DNA from: Chloroflexota bacterium
GTDB lineage: Bacteria > Chloroflexota > UBA6077 > JADZDV01
Reading direction: 5' to 3'
Length of the DNA: 15,815 nucleotides
Assembly: GCA_020850915.1 (NCBI GenBank)
Contig: JADZDV010000469.1
Location: 1 to 15,815, forward strand
Shown: in pieces, positions 8,031-15,110 of the stretch
How positions within the stretch are numbered: position 1 is the stretch's first letter
How the letters are laid out: each line of letters opens with the position of its first letter
The notes under the pieces: generated by a model
The model's database searches: none
Told to the model about the DNA's origin: nothing
What the model saw: only the letters and a program-made list of their open reading frames with translations
Program-made: the position numbers and the translations under genes

Positions 8031-9083
8031 ATGTCGCGTCGCCACACAGCCAGTGCCATCGGCCTCGCCGGGCTGTTCGCCGTCGCGGTCGCCGCGCCGC
8101 GGTTCCTGGGCGACTACGTCACGAACATGCTGACCCTCGTCTTTCTCTTCGCGGCGCTCAATCAGAGCTGGAACGTGCTGGCGGGCTATGCCGGCCAGAT
8201 GTCTCTCGGGCATGCCGCCTTTTTCGGCGTGGGCGCGTACACCTCGACGCTCCTCCTGCTGCGCCTGCACCTGACTCCCTGGCTTGGGATCATCGTCGGC
8301 GGGCTCGTGGCGGTCGTGTTCGGCCTCATCATCGGGTACCTCTCGTTCCGCTACGGCATTCGAGGGGTGTACTTCGTGCTGATCACGCTGGCGTTCGCCG
8401 AGAGCCTCCGGATCATCGACTCCAACTGGGATGTCACCGGCGGCGCATCCGGTCTGCTCCTGCCGCCGTTCAGCGAGGACTTCTGGCTGGCCATGCAGTT
8501 CGTGTCGACGGCGCCATACTACTACCTTGCACTCGGCATGCTGACGCTCTTCACGGCCGTCGTGGCGTGGCTGTCTCGTTCGCCGCTCGGACTCTACTTC
8601 ACCGCGATCAGAGAGAATGAGGAGGCGGCCGCGGCGCTGGGGGTCAACACGCTGAAGTACAAGCTGATCGCGATGTCGATCAGCGCGTTCATGGCCGCCA
8701 TGTGCGGTACGTTCCAGGCCCAGTACATCAGCTACATCGATCCTGCCATCACCTTCTCGGTGGACATCTCCATTCAGGCGATCCTGAGCGCGGTCGTCGG
8801 CGGCATGGGCACGGCGGTCGGGCCCATTCTCGGATCGTTCGTGCTCACCCCGCTGTCTCAGCTCGTCGAGCAGATCGTCGGCGCGCACAGCGGCTTTCAA
8901 ACCGTCGTCTACGGGGCTATCCTGATCGTCGTAACGCTCGCCGCGCCGCAAGGGCTCTGGCCGCCGATCCAGCGGAGACTCCTGAGGCCGCTGGTCGAGC
9001 GCCTGTTGCCACCCGAGCCCCAGGCCGCCGGCGGGAAGGCCGCCCAGCCGATCGCCGCGGCCGAGCGCTCCTGGACGGAGTGA
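8031..9083 (+). CDS. livM: HAAT ABC transporter permease LivM-like
   Basis: A 350-residue second permease. The family block GYAGQMSLGHAAFFGVGAY (52-70) is complete. The ATPase-contact loop reads GLYFTAIRENEEAAAALGVN, and the closing block is PQGLWPPIQ. A polar Pro/Ala-rich tail of about 30 residues follows the last membrane segment. ATG 8031 is chosen because GAGGAG at 8017-8022 overlaps the livH stop with good spacing; GTG 8025 is two codons upstream and less likely. Twelve nucleotides separate it from livH and four from livG, so the three are clearly co-transcribed. Confidence 0.92.
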   Translation: MSRRHTASAIGLAGLFAVAVAAPRFLGDYVTNMLTLVFLFAALNQSWNVLAGYAGQMSLGHAAFFGVGAYTSTLLLLRLHLTPWLGIIVGGLVAVVFGLIIGYLSFRYGIRGVYFVLITLAFAESLRIIDSNWDVTGGASGLLLPPFSEDFWLAMQFVSTAPYYYLALGMLTLFTAVVAWLSRSPLGLYFTAIRENEEAAAALGVNTLKYKLIAMSISAFMAAMCGTFQAQYISYIDPAITFSVDISIQAILSAVVGGMGTAVGPILGSFVLTPLSQLVEQIVGAHSGFQTVVYGAILIVVTLAAPQGLWPPIQRRLLRPLVERLLPPEPQAAGGKAAQPIAAAERSWTE

Positions 9084-9087
9084 GTGC

Positions 9088-9822
9088 ATGCCCTTACTGG
9101 AAGTCCAGGGCCTGAAGAAATCGTTTGGCGGGGTTGCGGCGGTGCGCGGCGTCGACCTCCAGGTGGAGGCGGGCGAGATCCTCGGCCTGATCGGGCCCAA
9201 CGGCGCCGGCAAGACGACCCTTTTCGGCCTGGTCTCAGGCTTCATCAAGCCAGATGCCGGCGACGCGCGGCTCGACGGCGCCTCGATCCTCGGGTATCGG
9301 CCGGACCAGCTCTGCAAGCGCGGCCTGGTGCGTACGTTTCAGATCGTCAAGCCGTTCGGACAGCTCACTGTGCTGCAGAACGTCATGGTCGGGGCGCTCA
9401 ACTGCTTGTCGTCCGGCCGAGAGGCCCGCGTCTACGCCGACGAGGTGCTCGAGCTGGTCGGCCTGAGCGGCCTACGGGCCCGGCCCGCTTCGAACCTGAC
9501 GCTCGCCAATCGCAAGCGGCTCGAAGTCGCCCGCGCGCTGGCCGCGCGGCCTCGCCTGCTCCTGCTCGACGAGGTCCTGGCCGGCCTGAACCCGAGGGAG
9601 ATCGGGGAGGCAGTGACCATGGTCCGCGACATCAACGCGAGCGGAGTCACCATCGTGATGATCGAGCACGTCATGAGCGCCATCATGAGCCTCTCCCACC
9701 GCGTGGTGGTCCTCAACTACGGTGAGAAGATCGCCGAGGGGCTCCCCCAGGACGTGGCGCACGACCCCCGCGTGGTCGACGCCTATCTCGGGAACGAGTT
9801 CACAGCCGTCACCCAGATCTGA
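9088..9822 (+). CDS. livG: HAAT ABC transporter ATP-binding protein LivG-like
   Basis: The second ATPase, 244 residues. Walker A is GPNGAGKTT (36-44), the Q-loop is RTFQIVKPF, Walker B is LLLLDEV (157-163) and the switch His is H194 in IEH. The ABC signature region reads LTLANRKRLEVARAL instead of LSxGxxRRLEIARAL, and the residue after the Walker B Glu is Val rather than Pro. I recall similar signature variants in other LivG-like proteins, so this is probably a subfamily trait and not damage. ATG 9088 starts four bases after the livM stop. The gene completes a five-subunit transporter whose order, lipoprotein-F-H-M-G, is somewhat rearranged from the classical livKHMGF. Confidence 0.88.
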   Translation: MPLLEVQGLKKSFGGVAAVRGVDLQVEAGEILGLIGPNGAGKTTLFGLVSGFIKPDAGDARLDGASILGYRPDQLCKRGLVRTFQIVKPFGQLTVLQNVMVGALNCLSSGREARVYADEVLELVGLSGLRARPASNLTLANRKRLEVARALAARPRLLLLDEVLAGLNPREIGEAVTMVRDINASGVTIVMIEHVMSAIMSLSHRVVVLNYGEKIAEGLPQDVAHDPRVVDAYLGNEFTAVTQI

Positions 9823-9833
9823 AGGAGGCCTCT

Positions 9834-11111
9834 ATGCCCGCTACGAGCGCTGTCACAACAGAACAGTCGCCATCACCACTCGGCAACTACTCACAGGCCG
9901 TCAAAGCCGGGCCGTGGGTCTTCGTGGCCGGCCAGGTCGCGAGCGACTTCCAGACCGGGCTGGCGCCCGAGGCCAGGATCGAGCCCGGCTTCCCGCACTA
10001 TGGCGTGCCGATCAAGCTGCAGACGGAGTACGTCCTGAGCAACATTGGCAACGTCCTCCGACAGGCCGGCTCGTCCTACAAGGATGTCGCGGCAATCCAG
10101 ACCTTCATGACCGACATCAGCCAGACCGCCGACAGCGGCGAGGTGAGACGCCAGTACCTGGTCGAGAAGCGCGCCAGTACGGCGGTTGAGATCAGGCAGC
10201 TTGCCGTCCAGGACGCCATGATCGAGATCGACCTCATCGCCCTGACGAGGGACGGCCCTTACCACCCGGAGGTGATCGAGACCGAGCGCGCGCCTGTGCC
10301 GCCGAACAGTCGCTACGCGCAGGCCGTCAAGGTCGGACCGTACGTCTTCACGGCCGGCCAGCTCGCCACCGACTTCGTGACCGCGCCGGCCCGGGCCGCG
10401 ACGACTGATCCGCGGTTCCCATACTTCGGGCGGAGCATCAAGCTCCAGACGGCCTACATCCTGGACAACATTCGCGCGGTGCTGGAGGCGGCTGGAAGCT
10501 CGCTCGACAACATGGTCCAGGCGCTGGTCTACCTGACGGACAGCCGGGACTTTGCGGGGCTGGAAGAGGTCTGGCGGGAATACTTCCCGGTCGATCCGCC
10601 GGCCCGCGCGGTCGTGCCCGCCACGACGGTCATGCCGGGCTGTCGACTGGAGATCCAGGTCGTCGCCGTGGCGCCGGACGGCCACGTGAAGAAGGAGACC
10701 GTGCGAACCGATCGCGCTCCCGTGCCGACGATCCACCAGTCGCAGGCGACGAAGGCCGGCGACCTGGTCTTTCTGTCCGGCCTGATGGCCACCGACTTCC
10801 AGTCTGCCATCGCCCCCGCGGCGCAGGTGAGTCCGGCGTTTCCCAACCACGGGTCGAGCATCAAGCGGCAGATGGAGTACATCTTTGACACCGCGGACGC
10901 GATCCTCCAGGAGGCTGGCAGCTCGCTGGGCCAGCTCGTCCGCCGCCACAACTACCTGACCGATTTCGCCGGCGAGATGCCGGCTTTCCGCGAGGTCACG
11001 CGCGAGCGACTGAAGGGTGTGCCGAACGCGAGCACGACGATCGAGGTTGCCAGCGAGCTGATCGTCCCCGCCTGCACCGTGCTCATCGACGCGATGGGCG
11101 TCGTCAACTAG
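9834..11111 (+). CDS. Triple-domain RidA/YjgF-family protein (first copy)
   Basis: A 425-residue protein made of three consecutive RidA-like domains with a period of about 141 residues (roughly 10-140, 152-281 and 294-425). Each repeats the pattern QAxKxGxxVF, (A/S)(S/T)DF, FPxxGxxIKxQxxY and AGSS. RidA proteins hydrolyse reactive enamine/imine intermediates, and homotrimers build active sites at subunit interfaces. Here one chain supplies three domains and could fold as a pseudo-trimer. The substrate-carboxylate Arg of RidA aligns only in the middle domain (R258, PPARAV); domain 1 (S115) and domain 3 (S400) lack it. The Glu near the domain end is kept in domains 1 and 2 (IEID, LEIQ) but not in 3 (VLID). 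It has no signal peptide and is cytosolic. A perfect AAGGAGG (9822-9828) overlaps the livG stop. The function is inferred from the family only. Confidence 0.85.
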   Translation: MPATSAVTTEQSPSPLGNYSQAVKAGPWVFVAGQVASDFQTGLAPEARIEPGFPHYGVPIKLQTEYVLSNIGNVLRQAGSSYKDVAAIQTFMTDISQTADSGEVRRQYLVEKRASTAVEIRQLAVQDAMIEIDLIALTRDGPYHPEVIETERAPVPPNSRYAQAVKVGPYVFTAGQLATDFVTAPARAATTDPRFPYFGRSIKLQTAYILDNIRAVLEAAGSSLDNMVQALVYLTDSRDFAGLEEVWREYFPVDPPARAVVPATTVMPGCRLEIQVVAVAPDGHVKKETVRTDRAPVPTIHQSQATKAGDLVFLSGLMATDFQSAIAPAAQVSPAFPNHGSSIKRQMEYIFDTADAILQEAGSSLGQLVRRHNYLTDFAGEMPAFREVTRERLKGVPNASTTIEVASELIVPACTVLIDAMGVVN

Positions 11112-11116
11112 TTTTC

Positions 11117-11153
11117 GGCCCCGGTCTCGCCAACTCCGGCGCGAGCAGGGGCC
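11117..11153 (+). other. Hairpin between the two triple-RidA genes
   Basis: GGCCCC (11117-11122) pairs with GGGGCC (11148-11153), with further imperfect pairing inside. No T-tract follows, so it is more likely an mRNA-processing or stability element than a terminator. It sits in the longest gap (57 nt) of the distal operon. Confidence 0.35.
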
Positions 11154-11168
11154 AGACCTGGAGGCATC

Positions 11169-12449
11169 ATGGCCATGAGGATCACCGTCGACCAGGAGTC
11201 CATGCCGGTCGTGAAGGGCCGGTTCTCGCAGGCGCTGCGGTCCGACCCGTTCGTCTTCCAGGCGGGGTTGATCGCCAGCGACTTCCAGACCGGCCTGGAT
11301 CCGAGCGTCAAGACCCACCCGGGGTTTCCGTTCTACGGCGTGCCGATCAAGAGCCAGACCGACTTCGTGCTCGACCTCCACAGCAAGGTTGCGCAGAGCG
11401 CCGGTACCAGCCTCGATCGGGCGGTCCACGTCTGGTCCATCCTGACCGACGTTCGCGACACGGCCCTCGCGGAGGAGTCGCGGCGTGGCTGGTTCGACGC
11501 CGCCGCGCGCCCGGCCGGCAGCACCTACGGTGTTCGCGAGCTGGCCGCCGACGGCGCGCTCATCGAGATCGACGCCGTCCTCGCCGCGCCGGGCTTCTCG
11601 CGTGAGATCATCCGGAGCCCGCGTGCGCCCCAACCGCCTGACGAGTTCGGCGTCTCGCAAGCCGTCAAGGTGGGCTCGTTCATCTTCGTGTCGAGTCAGG
11701 CGGCCACGGACTTTGTGAGCGGCATCGCCCCGGAGGCGCGGCTGGACCCCGGCTTTCCTTACTTCGGGTCAGACGTCAAGCGTCAGGCCGAGTACGCCCT
11801 GCGCAACATGGGGGCGATCCTCGCCGAAGCCGGCAGCTCGCTCGAGCATGTGGTGAAGGCGCAGGTCTTTCTCCCAGACCTGTCGAAGTTCGCCGAACTC
11901 GACGAGGTGTGGCGGGCCTTCTTCCCCCAGGATCCGCCGGCCCGCTCGGTCATCCCGGCTCGATTGACGATTCCAGGCAGCCTCATCGAGCTCAACGCCA
12001 TCGCGATCGTGCCGGATGGCCACCTCAACAAGGAGACGGTGCGGACCGACCGGGCGCCGCTGCCGACGATCCACGAGCCGCAGGCGGTCAAGGCCGGCGA
12101 CTTCGTCTTCCTGTCCCAGCTCATGGCCACCGACTACGAGCACGGGCTTGCCCCGGCCGGCCACGTCGATCCGTGGTTTCCCAATCACGACAGCGAGATC
12201 AAGCGGCAGTTGACCTATGTCTTCGAGAACGCCGATACGATCCTGCAGGCGGCCGGCAGCTCAATCCATCACGTTGTCCGCCGCCAGGCGTACTTTTCGG
12301 ACTTCAAGGACAACTTCCCGGGCGGTCGCGAGATCACGGTCGCAACGTTTGCCCCCGATCCGCCGCCCAGCACCACGGTCTCGGTGGGCACCGATCTGCT
12401 GGTGCCAGGCTGCCGCTTTCTGCTTGATGCGATGGGAGTCGTGAAATGA
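11169..12449 (+). CDS. Triple-domain RidA/YjgF-family protein (second copy)
   Basis: A 426-residue paralogue of the preceding protein, collinear along its whole length and clearly a tandem gene duplicate. Long blocks match, such as NKETVRTDRAP, PTIHEPQA-like, KAGDxVFLS and FPNH. Again there are three Rid domains with the extra FPxxGxxIK/FPNHxxxIK segment. The middle domain keeps the RidA Arg (R259, PPARSV) and Glu (LIEL). Domain 1 has Gly117 and domain 3 Ser401 at the aligned position, and domain 3 also lacks the Glu (FLLD). Thus both copies share the same one-of-three pattern while having diverged noticeably elsewhere, which suggests distinct roles or a hetero-oligomer. GGAGG ends four bases before ATG 11169. 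The stop overlaps the M20 gene start (ATGA). Confidence 0.85.
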   Translation: MAMRITVDQESMPVVKGRFSQALRSDPFVFQAGLIASDFQTGLDPSVKTHPGFPFYGVPIKSQTDFVLDLHSKVAQSAGTSLDRAVHVWSILTDVRDTALAEESRRGWFDAAARPAGSTYGVRELAADGALIEIDAVLAAPGFSREIIRSPRAPQPPDEFGVSQAVKVGSFIFVSSQAATDFVSGIAPEARLDPGFPYFGSDVKRQAEYALRNMGAILAEAGSSLEHVVKAQVFLPDLSKFAELDEVWRAFFPQDPPARSVIPARLTIPGSLIELNAIAIVPDGHLNKETVRTDRAPLPTIHEPQAVKAGDFVFLSQLMATDYEHGLAPAGHVDPWFPNHDSEIKRQLTYVFENADTILQAAGSSIHHVVRRQAYFSDFKDNFPGGREITVATFAPDPPPSTTVSVGTDLLVPGCRFLLDAMGVVK

Positions 12450-13639
12450 GTCTGGCCGAGCTGAAGCAGCGGGTCTGCGCGGAAGTCGAGGCCATCCAGG
12501 AGCGTCTCGTCGAGCTGAGCCACGTGATCCACGCCAACCCCGAGCTGGGCTTCCAGGAGGTCGAGACCGCTCGCCGACTGACGGCCGCGCTCGAGAGCCG
12601 TCCCGGACTGGCCGGCGAGCGCGGCGTGGGCGAGCATCCGACGGCCTTCAAGGCCCGTCTCGAAGGCGGCGCGCCGGGCCCCACGATCGCCATCCTGGCC
12701 GAGTACGACGCGCTGCCCCGCGTCGGCCATGCCTGCGGGCACAACATCATCAGCACGAGCGCGGTTGGCGCGGGCCTGGCCCTGGCCGCCGTCGCCGACC
12801 AGCTCGCCGGTCGGATCGAAGTCATCGGCACCCCGGCCGAGGAGGGGGGTGGCGGGAAGGTCTACCTGCTCGACCGCGGCGTTTTCGACGGTGTCGACGC
12901 GGCGCTCATCATGCACCCGAGCCAGGACACACACCTCTGCCCGCGGATGCTGGGCATGCGCTCCCTGCCGATGGAGTTCCGCGGCACGGCCGCCCATGGC
13001 GCTCAGTCCCCGCACGAGGGGCGCAGCGCCCTGAGCGGCGTGATCCCGAAGTTCAACGCCATAGACGCCATGCGGCAGCACATCCGGATGGACGCTCGCA
13101 TCCACGGCATCATCACCAACGGCGGTGAGAAGCCCAGCGTCATTCCCGAGTTTGCCGCCTGCCACTTCTTCGTCCGCGCCGGGGACGAGCGGTACCTTGA
13201 CGAGCTGGAGGAGCGCGTGAAGAGCTGCGCGCGCGGTGCTGCGCTGGTGAGCGGGACCGAGGTGACCTTCCTGGCGCCGGATTTCCCAGCCTACCGGCCC
13301 TTCTTGCCGAGCAAGACCATCTCCAGCTACTACCGCGCGAACGTCGAGTCGCTCGGCGAGCGTGTGAAGGACCTCGACGAGAAGTTCGTCTACGCCTCCA
13401 ACGACATCGGCAACGTCAGTCGACGCATACCAACCGTCGCGATGATGTTCGGCATCTCGAGCGGCGGCATGCTCGCCGATCACAGCCGCGAGTTCGCCGA
13501 AGCAGCCGCCTCACCGCTGGGAGACCGTGCGCTGATCGTGAGCGCCCGGAGTATGGCCATGACGGCCCTGGACCTGCTCGATGACCCCGGCATCGTCGGC
13601 GCGGCGAAGAAGGAGCTGGCATCGTCGCTCTCCCTGTGA
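12446..13639 (+). CDS. M20-family amidohydrolase/peptidase (AbgB/PM20D2-like)
   Basis: A 397-residue cytosolic metallo-hydrolase of the M20 family, which cleaves amide bonds of N-acyl amino acids, p-aminobenzoyl-glutamate or small dipeptides. Visible metal-site motifs are EYDALPRVGHACGHN (Cys97, His99), EEGGGGK (E132, E133) and HPSQ (H157). The dimerisation (lid) domain follows from about residue 170 (GMRSLPMEFRGTAAHGA). The C-terminal part, with IPTVAMMFGI and a late His (ADHSREF), completes the site. YDALPxxGHACGHN and the length place it nearest the AbgB/PM20D2-like branch. The start overlaps the preceding stop by four nucleotides, so it is translationally coupled to the triple-Rid genes. 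It is probably the catabolic hydrolase acting on the compound imported by the transporter; the substrate is unknown. Confidence 0.88.
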   Translation: MSLAELKQRVCAEVEAIQERLVELSHVIHANPELGFQEVETARRLTAALESRPGLAGERGVGEHPTAFKARLEGGAPGPTIAILAEYDALPRVGHACGHNIISTSAVGAGLALAAVADQLAGRIEVIGTPAEEGGGGKVYLLDRGVFDGVDAALIMHPSQDTHLCPRMLGMRSLPMEFRGTAAHGAQSPHEGRSALSGVIPKFNAIDAMRQHIRMDARIHGIITNGGEKPSVIPEFAACHFFVRAGDERYLDELEERVKSCARGAALVSGTEVTFLAPDFPAYRPFLPSKTISSYYRANVESLGERVKDLDEKFVYASNDIGNVSRRIPTVAMMFGISSGGMLADHSREFAEAAASPLGDRALIVSARSMAMTALDLLDDPGIVGAAKKELASSLSL

Positions 13640-13642
13640 CCC

Positions 13643-13679
13643 AGCCCCTCACCGCGCGTCCACGCCGAGACCAGGGGCT
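13643..13679 (+). terminator. Weak hairpin after the operon
   Basis: AGCCCCT (13643-13649) and AGGGGCT (13673-13679) form a perfect 7-bp stem with a 23-nt GC-rich loop, just after the M20 stop. There is no T-tract, so it is only a candidate operon end. Confidence 0.25.
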
Positions 13680-13724
13680 TCCCGCGCATGGCACACCCCC
13701 TCCCCCGACTGGTAGAGTTGAGGC

Positions 13725-14123
13725 ATGGGCGACGCGGCGTTCTGCGATTGGTGTGGGGCGGTAGCTCCGCTGGAGCAAGCTCAGGGCTGGACAGCCCTCA
13801 CGTTCCACGGTCCCGAGCCCCAGGACGATCGGGCCCTGGATTTCTGCACCTCGCTGCACGCCGCCCTCTTCTTCTGCGAGGACTGGGCCCACCAGAACGG
13901 CGCCCAGCCGGAAGAGTCAAAAGCCGACGCCCTCGCCCGCTTCCTGACCGATCTCGGCGAGGCGCTCGGCCGCCACCGGGCTGGCTCGTCGCTCGCCGAG
14001 GCGATGATCGAGTACGCTCGCCGCGGCGGCGCCGAGGAGTGGAAGCGCCGCGACGATGCCCTGCGCCGCTTTCTCCGCGAGCTCGACCTCGACGGCGGCC
14101 CGACCGCTCCGCCCGAGTCCTAG
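13725..14123 (+). CDS. Small Cys-rich hypothetical protein
   Basis: I do not recognise this 132-residue protein. It opens with CDWCG (C7, C10), followed by a short beta-like stretch (GWTALTFHGP), then DFC (C41) and FFCEDW (C51). That spacing would suit one structural zinc site. The second half (about 64-120) is charged and helical (AEAMIEYARRGGAEEWKRRDDALRRFLREL) and ends in an acidic/Pro tail. It begins at ATG 13725 with GTTGAGG upstream and has no signal peptide or membrane segment. It lies 85 bp after the transporter operon and 200 bp before a response regulator, with no evidence of coupling to either. Other open frames over the same bases are compositional shadows. Confidence 0.6.
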   Translation: MGDAAFCDWCGAVAPLEQAQGWTALTFHGPEPQDDRALDFCTSLHAALFFCEDWAHQNGAQPEESKADALARFLTDLGEALGRHRAGSSLAEAMIEYARRGGAEEWKRRDDALRRFLRELDLDGGPTAPPES

Positions 14124-14323
14124 CAGCCCCGCCCCTCCCCCGCGGCATCCGAACGACCTGACGACCTCCACTCGGTGGCGGCGCCACGACACGATCGGCC
14201 CGGCCGTTCTCGGCGCAAACGGGAAGATTGACGCTATTGAGACGCCCCAGCCACACCGCTCGGCACCGTTCTTGCCTCACACTATGACTCACCTGGAGTC
14301 TTCCTACGATTGTACCAACGCCC

Positions 14324-14716
14324 GTGAAGACCATCCTCCTGGTTGAGGACGACCAGTGGATCCGGTCTCTGCTGCGCGAGCTGCTGGTGGACGAAGGCTA
14401 CCGCGTCGTCGAAGCCAGCAGCGGTGATGAAGCGGTGCGGATGGTGGACACTCACCACCCGGACCTGGTCCTGCTGGATTTGCGACTGCCCCGCAAGTCC
14501 GGCCTGGAGATCCTGCGCGAGCTGCGCGCCAACGACGAGACGGCCAGCCTGCCCGTCCTCGTCATGAGCGGCGAGCTGAACGACCGCACGCGCAAGGCCC
14601 TGGCCGGCAAGACCCAGCGCGCGGACGCCGTCTTCGAGAAGCCGCTCGACCTCGGGGAGGTCTTCAAGCGCGTGGACCAGGTGCTCAGCCGCCAGCCCAG
14701 CATCGCGTCGAAGTGA
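14324..14716 (+). CDS. Single-domain response regulator (CheY-like)
   Basis: A 130-residue stand-alone receiver domain. The acidic pocket (D9, D10 in VEDD), phosphoacceptor D52 (VLLDLRLP), S82 (VLVMSGE) and K106 (FEKPLDL) are all present, so it should be phosphorylatable. There is no DNA-binding or enzymatic output domain; such proteins relay phosphate or bind partners. The start is GTG 14324 directly before KTILLVEDD. No strong ribosome binding site is visible and no in-frame upstream start is better. No histidine kinase is in the window. The 200 bp before it contain no clear gene or promoter. It contrasts with the degenerate receiver at 3069-3599 and is not a close copy of it. Confidence 0.88.
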   Translation: MKTILLVEDDQWIRSLLRELLVDEGYRVVEASSGDEAVRMVDTHHPDLVLLDLRLPRKSGLEILRELRANDETASLPVLVMSGELNDRTRKALAGKTQRADAVFEKPLDLGEVFKRVDQVLSRQPSIASK

Positions 14717-14749
14717 GGTGATGAGTGACGAGCGGCCGGTGGCTCGTAC

Positions 14750-14805
14750 CAGCCACCAGCCACCCGCCACTCGCCACTCGCCACTCGCCACCAGCCACTC
14801 GCCAC
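14750..14805. repeat. Heptanucleotide tandem repeat, eight units
   Basis: Eight uninterrupted 7-bp units share the core GCCAC: CAGCCAC twice, CCGCCAC once, TCGCCAC three times, CAGCCAC once and TCGCCAC once. Only the first two bases of a unit vary. The array sits in the gap after the response regulator gene, with an inverted pair ACGAGC/GCTCGT (14728-14747) just before it. Short tandemly repeated heptamers are known from cyanobacterial and other bacterial intergenic regions. Reading through it on the minus strand gives a Gly-Glu-Trp-Arg-Val-type peptide repeat, which is an artefact of the 7-bp period. Confidence 0.9.
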
Positions 14806-15026
14806 TCCCCGTCACGCGCTGGCATGCTCCATCTGAGCGCTCGGGGTGAGCTATCGGTAGAGCTGCTGCTCGTGCATGTACGTCCCCGCCGGGGTCTCGG
14901 CGCGTCCGCCCTCGAGACCGCGCTCGCCAAGACCTCTCCCCTGGAGCCGGTGCACGATCCGAACGCCGCCGCCCGGCGCTAGCAGGAGCAGCACCGCTCT
15001 TCGCTTCGCTGCATGCGCCGCCGCAC
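14806..15026. other. Intergenic region, possible gene tail on minus strand
   Basis: No convincing complete gene. On the minus strand a 47-codon frame (14994 down to the TAG at 14853-14851) ends RAETPAGTYMHEQQLYR. It reads somewhat like the C-terminus of a real protein, but it lacks a ribosome binding site and I cannot assign it. The plus-strand frame over the same bases is no better. It could be a gene remnant. Confidence 0.25.
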
Positions 15027-15055
15027 TTGTCCGTTTAATTCGTATGCCATATGAT
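15027..15055 (+). promoter_or_regulatory. Promoter of the MaoC-like gene
   Basis: TTGTCC (15027-15032), a 17-bp spacer and TATGAT (15050-15055) form a good sigma-70-type promoter in an AT-rich island that stands out from its surroundings. Transcription would begin near 15062. GTATCC occurs twice just downstream (15060-15065 and 15074-15079), possibly as a direct-repeat operator. Confidence 0.55.
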
Positions 15056-15094
15056 AAGGTATCCTACACACTTGTATCCGAGTGCAATCTGGGC

Positions 15095-15100
15095 AGGAGG
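15095..15100 (+). promoter_or_regulatory. Ribosome binding site of the MaoC-like gene
   Basis: A perfect AGGAGG ten bases before ATG 15111 supports that start. Confidence 0.7.
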
Positions 15101-15110
15101 GCTGGTAAGC

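Noticed and set aside
9891..11660. A 589-residue minus-strand open frame opposite the triple-RidA genes, and a similar 404-residue one opposite the M20 gene (12269-13483)
   Set aside because: Same compositional shadow effect; no ribosome binding site or recognisable domains, and the plus-strand genes are certain.
13688..14161. 157-residue plus-strand frame overlapping the Cys-rich hypothetical gene
   Set aside because: It is Arg/Pro-rich and lacks a credible start; the overlapping 13725-14123 frame has a plausible ribosome binding site and balanced composition.
14750..14805. CRISPR array
   Set aside because: The units are 7 bp and contiguous with no spacers, so it is a simple tandem repeat.
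14685..14930. Protein with Trp-Arg-Val-Ala-Gly/Ser-type repeats on the minus strand
   Set aside because: The peptide repeat is only the 7-bp DNA array read in frame; there is no ribosome binding site or conserved domain.
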